From contig OX381707.1 in NCBI GenBank assembly GCA_947462335.1, forward strand, positions 65,490,816-65,554,815: DNA of 64,000 bases, read 5' to 3'. Positions 53,900 to 64,000 of this stretch are shown in pieces; position 1 is the stretch's first letter, and each line of letters begins with the position of its first letter. The stretch comes from Harmothoe impar. Its lineage: Eukaryota > Annelida > Polychaeta > Phyllodocida > Polynoidae. A program made the translations under genes and the position numbers. The notes beneath the pieces were generated by a model. That model did no database searches, was not told the origin of the DNA, and saw nothing but the letters and a program-made list of their open reading frames with translations.

Positions 53900-56800
53900 A
53901 CCTGAGTGACAAATCTGGAGCCAAAGAGTGGGAAAGTGAGATAAATAGGGAGAAGGAGAAGAATAGGAAGGAAAGGTGTCAGCAGAGAGAAGCAAGGAGA
54001 AAGAGATTCAGACAAATGGACAGGTAGTTATAGACACCGGGTAATAGAAGGCAACGTGATGTGAAAAAACGGTTTATGTGACAGGAGTGTCTTCAATGAT
54101 AGAAGTACCGGTATACCCTGACAAACAGCTTCTGGATGTGACTGCACCCAAACATTGCTAGGCATTGTCAACACTGTAGAATAGGATGGGATAGGAGTGG
54201 ACACCCAGACACAAGCGGTTTTTCCCATCCAGCAATCACTTCCATGTCACTTCACCCTGATGCACCCCAGACAGTGAGACAAGGGTCATAATGCATGCAA
54301 TGATGTGTTGCAGGAGCTCTCCTACTACAGAATCAATGACATATTGTTGTTTAACCCATTTTGATATGAGTACTTGTTCGTAAGCACTTCTTTTGTAGCC
54401 TGGAGCGGGACACATGACCTTCCAGCAATTGATCACTAAAGTTCCACCATCCAAATAGTGAAGACCCATTGCAGTATTTTAAGGTCTACCCTCGCTGTTG
54501 GTGTATTAGAGCCGTGTGTAAGCTCTCTCTATGCCCACAGAAGGCAATTCTGCCAAAAGTAGAAATATTCAAAATATCATTACAATATTTATTTTTATGG
54601 CCAGATGTCATGCAGTAATAAACATGTCCTTTAAAATAATGATGTCTAGTGAAGAGTAAGGGGGAGTGAGTGGACATTTCCTTTTGGTTTTGTGCTAGCC
54701 AGTTCCTGCCATTCCACCCCTTATTGGCTTTAAGAGCAGTAGCCACAGTACAGGTACGCAACATAGCAGGGGGGCACACCACCCCTGGCCACGGGTAGCA
54801 GGGAGGGCCGTCACACTGGCTGTACAGGGCAATAAATAGAACAAGGATATCAATTGTGTTTATAAAAGTAATTTATAAGGAATATGTAGCCACTCTTCTA
54901 GACTCTTCTAGACTCTTCTAGAAGGTATTAAAGGAACCATGGTTACTGGAAGTTGGGAAGATTCACACTATATTCATGACTCAATGGCTAAGAATTACAT
55001 TATAAAAGTTGCACATGATTATGGAAAGTGTATCGTGTCCATTATATTCTCCCAAGAAATGGTGTGTCTATATTGAAATTAACCCTTCTTTTCCCCAAAA
55101 GCAAAGACCATAAGTGTGCCCTGTGGGTATAGCGCATCCCAGCCCACTCCACTTATATGTTTAGCGACACCAACAAACAAAATGTGCGGTTTTAATGGAG
55201 AATAGGCAGATTAAAACATGACCTAACAATATAGCAAGATGAAGATTGTATGTTTCCAACAAGGTAGGACACATGGTAATGAACATAGCACGAGAGGTAA
55301 GACAGCACAGTACAGAATGCCCTTCTTAAGCACTGTGACAGATTGGGATCAGTCAAAGGGCCTGCTCGCCGAACTACCTACCCATAGTTGAAATTGACAG
55401 AGACAGAGAGGCCCAGTCCTCGTTATTTACGGGGACCTGGGGTCAGCTAAGTTAAAGCGGTAGAGGCACCCACTTTTTCTCAATGGAAGCATGTAATTTA
55501 CAGTGCATAGATTCAGTTCCTTGGAATTTCAAAGGTACTACTGATATCTTGCTTTGCCAGTCTAATTGCCTTTCTTTCTGCTGGCCTTGATGATCATACC
55601 TTGTTTCCCTCATCATATATTTTGCAATAACCTACGCCCTCTTCTTCTATCATCTTTTTCTTTCTGCTTTCCTTCCTCCCTTTCCACTCTCTGCTATCTA
55701 GATATCCATTTATATGCCACTCTACTTCTCTCCCTTGTACACACACTCTCTGGTTAGTTCCTCCCCTTGGGCGTCCCATTCTGAAAGGCATATCTGCTTG
55801 TAACTTCCAAGCCGCCTGTCCTTAAAGGCTTTACATCCTTCCACATCCAGTCACCATATTTTCCCCGTAGGGGCTGTTTGCCAAATTGCTGCTGGGCTGA
55901 GGCTGCTTCACGCTGCTCAGTCCCAGGCAGAACCCACAGCGAGGCAACGGTCCTGACATCTATCTCACCATCTTGAAGAAGAGCCATACCCCAATTGACA
56001 CCATTCAGTGTTCTTCTGGGCCTTCTCTTAAAACACTCATACAATTTCGACTTTTTCCCTGCACCTAAAGTATTATGACATCCATGCCAGCAAACAAGAT
56101 GGCATTGGTACACTCTTAGCCTGCTCTGTCAGAGGCAAAGGCCTTGCAGCTGACTGGTGAACCGCTTCACTAACTCTGCCACTGCGAAATGGAATATCAT
56201 GTGACTGGAAGGGTTGGTGTTTACTAAGGTGGAAATGACGAGATGGACATGTGTGCTAGAGTGGCTGCTGTAGCCTACAGGTTATATTGACCAGGGTAGC
56301 AAGAATCATCTATAAAGAGCAGATAGGTGCCCTTATAGATGTTACCACTGCCTGGATGAACACTAATTCTTTGAACATTGTCTTGTGATTCATAAATTAG
56401 GGTCCACATTTTGAGCCTCCCCTACAAGCTGCAGTAATTGTCTCAGAATATATCATATAACTCATCCCCACCTAAATATAGACATTAAGAGATGCTCTAT
56501 TCCTGTAGACATGATCTATTTAAAGGCCAGCACCATAAGGTTGCTTTTCTTAACAATAACCATCCAACCCCTGTCAATTTGATGTAGCCTATAATGCAAT
56601 ATGTAAAACTGTAGTACTTACATATATATGATGTGAATGTTCACCCTGCCTCTTCCACCATAAAGAACACTCAGTTTACAAAACATGAACTTCACAGTCT
56701 ACTAAATTCTGAGTACCATTGAGCACTGTATTTTCAAGGACAGGATCAGAACAGGTATGGCCAAATAGTTTCCTTTGACACTCTTTGTTTACACTGATTC

Positions 56801-57430
56801 AGTAATTTATAAATGTGGAGCAGTGCTTAATGGCTCCCCTGCATGTGTAACAAATTATAATGTTTTCCTTCAATTGAGGTTTAGCCTCGGCATGGTATCC
56901 TTATCTGTGGTGGTCTTTACATGTAGACCTATGCTCCACTTGATGCTGCCTACTTAAGGACATTATTCAGCATCCAGCTTCCTCTAACGACTCATTCCAG
57001 AGGACATGCTGTGGTTAATGAACACTGACCAGCGACTGTTACTTTAGACTGTAATTGTACCCATGTCCACGTTTCTGTCCTTTAATGGAATCTACCACCC
57101 TTCAGCTTTACTCTTGTGGAGATCTAAATAATGCAGTTGAGAGTGTTAAGATAACTAACACTTCATTAGTTGCATGCTGAAATAGTGCTTTCATTAGAAT
57201 CCTCCTCTAAGATGAGTCCACATCTGCTGCTTTTGTTAGACCTCTGAATATATTCCACCAGAATAGGATGTGCTGAGTAACAGATAACAAAAACACATAA
57301 CAACCGTTGAGAAAGCTTTCAACTGGACAGCTACCCCTTTACTTCTATCTCAGTCTGTTGTCTATGCAAGATGTATCATACATACTGAATTTGGAAATAA
57401 TAAACCCAGCATATCTTAAACTTGATTAAC
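53900..57430 (-). repeat. Duplicated locus, unit B
   Basis: This is the shorter paralogue of unit A. It preserves the order of the shared blocks and lacks the two insertions of unit A. An open minus-strand frame at 55754-56113 is discussed separately. No recognisable protein family is visible. Confidence 0.55.
55754..56113 (-). CDS. Open frame shared with unit A, unknown product
   Basis: About 119 codons are open on the minus strand without a true ATG at the upstream end, so if coding it would be an internal exon. Composition is protein-like (SLWVLPGTEQ, KYGDWMWKDVKPL), but I recognise no domain, and the unit A copy is interrupted. Treat as tentative. Confidence 0.2.
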   Translation of the reverse strand: MYQCHLVCWHGCHNTLGAGKKSKLYECFKRRPRRTLNGVNWGMALLQDGEIDVRTVASLWVLPGTEQREAASAQQQFGKQPLRGKYGDWMWKDVKPLRTGGLEVTSRYAFQNGTPKGRN

Positions 57431-57471
57431 ATGATTATGTGTGCCAATACTACCATCTTTTAACCTTTAGC

Positions 57472-57704
57472 AGTTTAGGGCCGAGCATCAACTATAGTTG
57501 ATGCCATGGGGGGCCGAGCATCGACTATAGTCGGTGCCATGGGGGGGCCGAGCATTGACTATAGTCGATGCCATGGGGGGCCGAGCATCGACTATAGTCA
57601 TCTTAACTCTATTGGATTCAGCAAAGGCTCGGCCCAGGGAAAGTTCCTGTCAAAATATCTCGGCCCCATCACCAGAAACTATTTATTTTGGTCGGCCCTA
57701 AACT
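57472..57704. repeat. Fold-back with a palindromic 40-bp minisatellite
   Basis: AGTTTAGGGCCGA (57472-57484) is complementary to TCGGCCCTAAACT (57692-57704). The left part holds about four tandem units of 37-40 bp, GGGCCGAGCATCGACTATAG then a palindromic TCGATGCCATG, each unit itself containing the palindrome CATCGACTATAGTCGATG. GGCTCGGCCC occurs inverted in the right half. Confidence 0.7.
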
Positions 57705-58399
57705 TTTATTTAGGATTGTTATGTACTTTTAAATATATAGGCTATGTCAAAATACACCATTGATTTCTGATATTTGGGAACTGTAACGGGACCTCTCACT
57801 ATTGCCCCCCCCCCCCCATTTCGCTACGCCACTGATCCAGGTATTGGGATCTAGCCTTGATATGAAGGGTTCTGAGTACCGGTCCTCACTCCACTCCTAA
57901 CCTTGGGCTTGATGCCATACATCACTGATGACCCCTTATTTGGTCATACAGGCAAATATGACCATCATTACTAGTATAATACTATCATGGGCATTTATGT
58001 ATATGATGATAATGACAGTTGGCACTGACCCTACAAATCTATTTAACTAGAAGTAATTGTTGGTGTATACCGCTATGTGGTGCCAGATGGGCACTAATTT
58101 CTGTTGTCTTGGTATTTGTTATGTCGTACACAACTTCTCAAACAAATTAACCTTTGATCCTGAATCTAAAAAATACCAACCTGTAAGTCATATAATTATG
58201 TTTTCAGGTGACAACATATTCTTACCTTACATAATACCTCAGAGCTAAGACAACATACACTATGTCTGATTTGATATATAAATCAGAAAATGGCAGGGAG
58301 TTTTGAGTTTAATTAAATAGATCCGTCTTTAGTGTCGATCATAATATAGAGGAGCGGATAAAGACGGGGCATGCCTCACAATCATCAATTGTGGATGGG

Positions 58400-59240
58400 G
58401 TGTCGAAGGTCAGCACTTCCCAAGTTAATCACTGTAATTCATGGTTAGACATATACATACACATGGGTTAACGTTATGAAGGGGGGTCGGTCTCTCTCTC
58501 CATTTCTACTTTATGGGTTCCTCTTTTACTCCACGCCTAATCCCTACCTTATTCCCTCTCTTGCTGTCCGTTTATATTACAGCTACTCTCCACCCTTATG
58601 AGTCTCAGTATATCACACATTCCCACTGTGTGAGACCTTTTGCCTCGATCCTGCTAGTCTGACATCCCTATATACAACTAACAGCCTCCTGGGGGAGCAG
58701 TTTCCGTCTGGCTGCATGAGGCTACTCTTTCTAACACCATGGGATACATTTAATTTACAACCAAAAGCCTGCCCCTGTATGAACCTATGCCAAGACAAGG
58801 TAATAGGAGCATATCCTATAACACACACGTCTAAATATAAACCTTCCGGGTTGCTCTCATCCTGTGAACAGACGCTATATTTACAGCCCAACGCCCTCAG
58901 ACCATGTCCCTTAGCAGTGATTATCCATCCACAGTTGATGTGATGTATCACTGGTTCTAGTCTCTTTGAAGAGAATTTAGTCCTACCTATTCCACTATGA
59001 GAAATAGTATATTCAGCACATAGAACTGTCTCATTAATAAGCTTATGGATCAGATGAAAGTATAACAAGTTGGTAGTGGCAAGACCAATGGTTCTCTCTT
59101 AAGAGGAGTTTCAGCTCAAGATGAATCCTCTGTACATCACTGTATACCTCCTCATTGTCCCTATCCCATGGATAAGCATGGGATGTATGCAAGCCGATAT
59201 AATTTTGGTATAAAAGCAAAATTCTTCTTGACACTTTTTA
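58400..59240 (-). repeat. Duplicated locus, partial unit C
   Basis: Landmarks CACACACGTCTAAATATAAA, GTGATTATCCATCCACAGTT and GATGTGATGTAT correspond to CACACCTAAATATAAT and CCAACCATAGTTGAGTTGAT at 49680-49790 and to 56470-56590. A 151-codon minus-strand frame here is not conserved in the other units. Confidence 0.45.
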
Positions 59241-59317
59241 AAGAAATTTTTAAGAACAAGATTGATCAATATAATTTATTAGCTTATCATTGCCCATAAT
59301 AACATTAGAACTCTTTA

Positions 59318-59580
59318 GGGAGTGGTCACTATTCAACAATGGCCCGCAGGGGGTATAGGGATGGATTTGGGGGGGGGGGGGGTGACGAAAAAAGATGTAG
59401 ACCAACTAAATCTCACTCCTAACAATTAGTTAAACAATTTGCAGGTTACTATAGCTAAAAGAGGTGAGCCCCGAGAGGGGGGGGTACTCTACCATGTATT
59501 GGATAACCACTGCAGCACAACTCTAAAAGGTGGTGGCGGTGAATTTCCATTAGATCTCAAAAAGGGGGGTGGTCAGATGT
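59318..59580. mobile_element. Probable relative of the 34839 MITE, right end unclear
   Basis: TTA followed by GGGAGTGGTCACTATTCAAC and a poly-G tract matches the left end of the 34839-35107 element. A good inverted right end was not found, so the copy is diverged or truncated. The end coordinate is approximate. Confidence 0.45.
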
Positions 59581-59860
59581 AGTTGAGGCCCCAATAAGTA
59601 GGTTGGTGAAACTTAAAAAAATAAATTGAGAAACTATTCTTGCTAAAAGGGATGAATAGGATGAATTTGTACAAAATAGTGAGAGACCTAAACTTGCAAT
59701 AGCCAATCCAGCTTTCCTAGGCCTAATTAGCCCTAAGCAAACAGCCGCTTTAGGTTGGAGTAGGGCAGTCCATGTACAGCTAGATTATCCACATACATAG
59801 GGCAGTCAAATCTCACAAACTCTGAAAAGTAGGGCGGTCAAATCTCCAAACCTCTAAGTA

Positions 59861-60008
59861 GGGTGGCAGGGTGGCAGGGTGGCAGGGTGGCAGGGTGGCA
59901 GGGTGGCAGGGTGGCAGGGTGGCAGGGTGGCAGGGTGGCAGGGTGGTAGGGTGGCAGGGTGGCAGGGTGACAGGGTGGCAGGGTGGCAGGGTGGCAGGGT
60001 GGCAGGGT
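59861..60008 (+). repeat. 8-bp VNTR (GGGTGGCA)n
   Basis: About 18 units of GGGTGGCA, with single variants GGGTGGTA and GGGTGACA. Frames on either strand (Pro/Cys/His or Gly/Trp/Arg repeats) are artefacts. Confidence 0.97.
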
Positions 60009-61138
60009 AATGCTAATCCCATTATTGCATGGATCCTCGTCAATAGTCAAGACCAAAAGAAATAGATGAGTTATCCAACTAGGAAGTCATCTTTTTATAA
60101 ATATCAGATACCATCATCTCACACGATTTCAATAACTATTTAGGGGCAGCTCACCCTATTCTGATACTAGCAATCTCAGAGATCAGGGGTTTGCAATGGT
60201 TGTTTGAAGACAGATACTGCTGGAGATGGTGCTCCACCCGAAGGGACGTACATTCCCCAAATGACCGCCTAAAGTGTTATCTATTACATTTCTCCTTGGC
60301 GGTTTCGCGAAACCTCCGATATTGACTGTAGTCTCTCCCTATCTGTTATGCTCTAGTTTTTACTTTATCTTATTACGAACTAACTATCATCAGCGGCAGT
60401 CTAGGTAGGATACTTTTTAACTTGACATGCCAAACTCAGTACTAGAAGTCACAAGGTTTGTGCACTGTGACTGACTACAGATGACAGTGCAATTGGGAGA
60501 CAACTATTTGATCTTTCGTTTTTCATTAATTAATTTGATTGAAAACAGCCGTTTACATTAGGAATTAACAGTTAACCCTACCCCCCTGCTGGGCATAGCC
60601 AACACAGGGTACAGAATATTTGATAAATGTGTCAAAAAATAATTCAATAAATCTCTTATCTTATGATGTTGGCAGGGCTTTTGAGTCAACAGCCAATATC
60701 CAAATAGCCTTATGCCATCACAAATCAAATGTTTTGTCCAGGTTTATAGCCATTGCCAATTAGGAATTGGCTCTGATTAGCATTAGTCTAAATTGAGTTC
60801 ATTGCCATATATAACACATTAAAAAAATATGTGTTGGTCCGCATTAATGACTATAGCCACTAGCCTTATCAATGGATGCAGACTCCATATTGATCTTTAC
60901 TGATAGCAGTTTCCATTAGAAAGTTTTATAAACATTATCTAGTACTTTTTGACAAGGTTGTATTATTACTACAATACTAATGGTCCTCGATCACAGTGGT
61001 CTAATTCAGAGACAACAATCTTAAAAAACTATTTCCCATGCGTCACAGAACTCACAATGCTCGGAATGAATATTCTATTTTGTCTTAGCTTGTTGCTTCA
61101 TATCTCAGCCTTGCCTGTAGACATTCCCTTACAAAAAT
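60009..61138. other. Non-coding DNA, nothing recognised
   Basis: No gene, RNA or element is supported. Confidence 0.4.
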
Positions 61139-61250
61139 ATGTTATTTTACGTCAAAATAACGTTCAAATGTTATATAGCATGTTGCCACGATAAGGAGCC
61201 ATAGAGAAACGTTATATAACATTGTATACCGTGTTTTTTTTTGTTTACTG
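61139..61250. repeat. Dispersed AACGTT-rich repeat, copy 2
   Basis: GTTATTTTACGTCAAAATAA, then AACGTT, GATAAGGAGCC and AAACGTTATATAAC follow the order seen at 1010-1140, ending in a T-rich run and TTTACTGG. Confidence 0.45.
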
Positions 61251-62059
61251 GATAGCTTCAACATACAATTGTACAACACATTGTAATAAGTAACACAATA
61301 ACAGGACCGGTAAACTGGCAGACCATATAGCTGCTAGCAGATAATGAACAGACTATAACTCAATCATGCTCCTGGAGTCAGTGAGTAGAACTCAGAGATA
61401 ACATTGACATCCAGTCCTGATTGTATTTGGCTAGCAAAGAGCCATGTAGTAAGGGAAGATACATGTTGCCATGGCAATGCCCGTGCTAGTCAGTGGAGGG
61501 TAGGTAAAGAGATTATAAAGCCATCAAAGGTTTTAACAGCCTGATTGTGGGAGTGTGAGGCTTTACACAAGAGTAAGATAAAGCTATACACCGCTGAATT
61601 CACGCAGAAGAGTCAGACTAACTCATCAAGGGCTGAATACATATAATATGAGATTAAAATTGTTGGACAGGACCGGTATAAATTTTTTGTTTGCAGGTTA
61701 AACCATTGCAGGGTCATACTTTAATGAAAGAGATAAATCAAGCTAATAAGCTAAGTGATTGTGAAAAACATTACTTAGTATGATATGGACTACAGTACAC
61801 CTAGTATGGTATGGTGTGTAATTAAAGGATGAGGTAAAGGTACACTACAGACAAGCCAAAAACAAGAAATAATTACTTGGATTAAAACTGTAAAATCATG
61901 ATGCAAAATTATTACAGACTATATGACATCTTTCTTCTAAGCTACAATTATGTATAACAGAGGGACGCGATGTATAACAGATGGCCAAGACATCAGCATG
62001 ATGTGATTTCACTATTTTCTCCCGATGTTCACTGTTCCCCACTTCAATTCACTGCAAAA
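61251..62059. other. Non-coding DNA, nothing recognised
   Basis: No supported gene or repeat structure. Confidence 0.4.
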
Positions 62060-63240
62060 TCAGTGTAACTGTAGGTAACATTGGCGGTAACTTAGCCACC
62101 ACCACCCTCACTGAGTGCTACCCAATGATATGTAGCTTGGCAACATATAGAGTGAGCAGCTCTTGAGCAGCACCCCGAGAAGCATTCTGATCACTGCTCT
62201 CTCTATAGCCTCCTCCACAGTATCATAGTCAAAACCACTGTGGGATGGAGGGATGAGGTCGGGTAGGGAATAGGGATAAGGGATGCAGTGAAGAGAATGC
62301 CTGGAGGAAAAGGAATGGGTGAGATAAGGAGGAAAGAGGCCCGGGAATGAAGGAAAGAATGAATAGGGTGGGTGGGTACGAGAAGGAAAATGAAGCTGAA
62401 AGACAGAAAAATAGACAACCAGGCAAATAGGGAGACAGGTCTTTGTCTAGGGGTTAGAATGGACTTTTATCTGAATAAGGCAAAGGGAAGTTATAAGATA
62501 TAAAGCTTATCAAGAAGGGATAGCAATGACGCTAACATAGTGAGTTTGAAAGACAGCCTTTGGAAAAACACACTTGTATCCTGGACATTGCACAGCAATA
62601 TGAACCCTCTAGCAGGAAAGGATGCCAGCAGCTGACACTGTAGGACGAGCAAACATAGAACCCTAGGACTCCCAGAAATTGGAGACCCTGACACAATTTA
62701 AAGTGTAGCTGTACCAGCTATGTAACTTCACCCCTAGATTTTCCCATGCTTTAGACGATGAGGTAAGAGTCATATGTGGTCTGCAACACTGTTTTCCAGG
62801 AGGTTTTCGCCATTTTACTATCTGTTTCTTAATGATCACATACTTAGATGCTTGTAGTTATTATCCTTCATGAGATGGGAAAATGGCATCGTTGCTCTCT
62901 AGACAACATTCTAGTACTAACTAGTGCCACCCGTGCACGTACGGATGGTGAACCTCTAGTCTACTTATCATCGAGAGTACCTTGGCAGCAAACTGACAAG
63001 GCTATAGCACCACCGAACTAGTAATGGCTGACATTAATATTGAGAATAGATTTGGATTAAGATTAATCGATGTTTGTCATAATCATTTCACTATGGTGTT
63101 AAACTATTTGACTCGAGACTTTTCCACTTCTTCAAAAGAACAATGAGCAACGTTATTTCATAACAAAGGAAAACAATATCCCCTTGCTGGGCCGCTTTCA
63201 GAAGCTGCTGCAATTGCCTGTAACACTTACACTCACAGGT
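62060..63240 (-). repeat. Duplicated locus, unit D
   Basis: The unit is paralogous to unit E (39660-41110) and more weakly to unit A. Landmarks are GAGTGAGCAGC, a purine-rich stretch (62225-62420), GACCCTGACACA near 62685, CCAGCTATGTAACTTCACCC, TTTTCGCCATTTTACTATCT and CGTACGGATGGTGAACCTCTAG. Confidence 0.4.
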
Positions 63241-63283
63241 TTTAACAAGACCTCAGCTTGGTGGGTGAGAAGGCTATAGGGTA

Positions 63284-63440
63284 CCATGGGAAGGTGTGCA
63301 ACTAAAAGTCCATGAACATCTTTGCACGATTCTACAAAGAGGTAGTGCGCACAACATACATTAGATGGCACTACCTCTTTGTAGACTCATAAAGACATGA
63401 AAAGATGATCCTCGACTTTTAGTTGCACACCTTCCCATGG
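63284..63440. mobile_element. 157-bp fold-back MITE with TA flanks
   Basis: CCATGGGAAGGTGTGCAACT at the left is perfectly complementary to AGTTGCACACCTTCCCATGG at the right, and TCTACAAAGAGGTAGTGC pairs with GCACTACCTCTTTGTAGA in the centre. TA flanks both ends (63282-63283 and 63441-63442), the pattern expected of Tc1/mariner-type MITEs. Confidence 0.75.
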
Positions 63441-63442
63441 TA

Positions 63443-64000
63443 TAGCATACTCCAAGTATACTTACCAAGTTGATGTCTTGTTACAACCTGTCCATACTCT
63501 GTACACACCGATACACGTCCTCAGGCATCTGCATTTGGTAACACTGTTAGTGTTCAGTCTCTTTCAAGAGAATTTAGTTTTCCTATGTCACTATAGCAAT
63601 AGCGAATTAAGCAAACATCAATGTCTCACTAAGATGCTTGTGGATCAAAGAGAATGAAACTAAATTCGTGATGTATAGACCACGAAGGAATTCCAAGCTC
63701 GAGTAGCATGAATAATCTGTGTGCCACAACCTTCTCTTTGATTGTTTTCTACCACAGATAATAAAGAGAATTCTTTAATTGGAAGAGTACACAAAAATTA
63801 ATCTCTAATCCGTTTCAAATCTAATACGAGTTTACATACAAGGCAAATATAAGTTCTGTCCTCTTCTATGTTTTGAACATTGCGAGTAAATAACTGTGTG
63901 CGTGTGTAAAATCTGTTATTCTTTTCAGGGCTGAAAACTCTCTACTTTGTTTTGTAGGTAAATTATTTGAAAGAAATATAAAGATTAACTATACAGATAC
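63443..64000. other. Non-coding DNA to the window end
   Basis: Weak similarity to the 58940-59060 part of unit C (CTCTTTCAAGAGAATTTAGT and CACTAAGATGCTTGTGGATCA runs) suggests another partial unit. No gene is seen. Confidence 0.35.

Noticed and set aside
58613..59068. 151-codon minus-strand reading frame
   Set aside because: It starts at TTG, and the paralogous segments near 49650 and 56450 do not keep the frame.
59813..60065. Pro/Cys/His and Gly/Trp/Arg repeat reading frames
   Set aside because: Produced by the 8-bp VNTR; all frames stay open.

Overview
The window looks like gene-poor, repeat-dense nuclear DNA of an animal, most likely a marine invertebrate. That is an inference from AT-rich intergenic DNA, many short fold-back elements, microsatellites and two Ngaro-type tyrosine-recombinase retrotransposons. 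I found no bacterial-type operon, rRNA or tRNA, and no host gene I can name. Host coding sequence is limited to weak exon-like fragments.

The best-supported coding content is two DIRS-order, Ngaro-like retroelements with the layout A1-ORFs-B1-A2-B2. Element 1 (5377-10617, + strand) is complete and looks recent: A1 and A2 are identical by eye and B1 and B2 differ at one base. It carries gag, an RT-RNase H pol with an intact YIDD, and a tyrosine recombinase (YR) with all catalytic residues. Its gag and pol frames are linked by a textbook -1 frameshift signal: an in-phase A AAA AAC, a 5-nt spacer and a 10-bp GC stem with the gag stop in the loop. Its YR frame has no usable ATG but begins at a splice-acceptor-like site. 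Element 2 (19692-24908, - strand) has the same design. Its gag, pol and YR share one frame separated by single UGA and UAG codons, its RT motif is YLDN, and its YR is deleted and frameshifted.

The rest is built from non-autonomous DNA elements and local duplications. Three copies (28931-29912, 43155-44545, 50744-52000) form an unusual composite family: arrays of short palindromes (TATTGACAGTTNNAACTGTCAATA type) flank a core of 17-18 bp tandem repeats. One copy has a 9-bp target duplication and is nested in a 2.6-kb element with GGGGAGACCGGGGCA ends. A second family has CACAGAG...CTCTGTG ends, internal short-motif arrays and 2-bp target duplications; one insertion is proved by an empty paralogous site in the window. 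Other fold-back elements have TTAA, TTA, TTTA or TA duplications.

Layout: 1-5260, locally duplicated non-coding units with one insertion; 5377-10617, Ngaro element 1; 10618-19691, non-coding with CACAGAG elements; 19692-24908, Ngaro element 2; 24909-28260, old repeat with a GTCACTCGATTC motif array; 28931-29912, palindrome element copy 1; 29913-41700, mostly featureless; 41701-45708, cluster of fold-back and nested elements; 39.7-63.7 kb, a locus duplicated several times, carrying insertions and weak exon-like segments.
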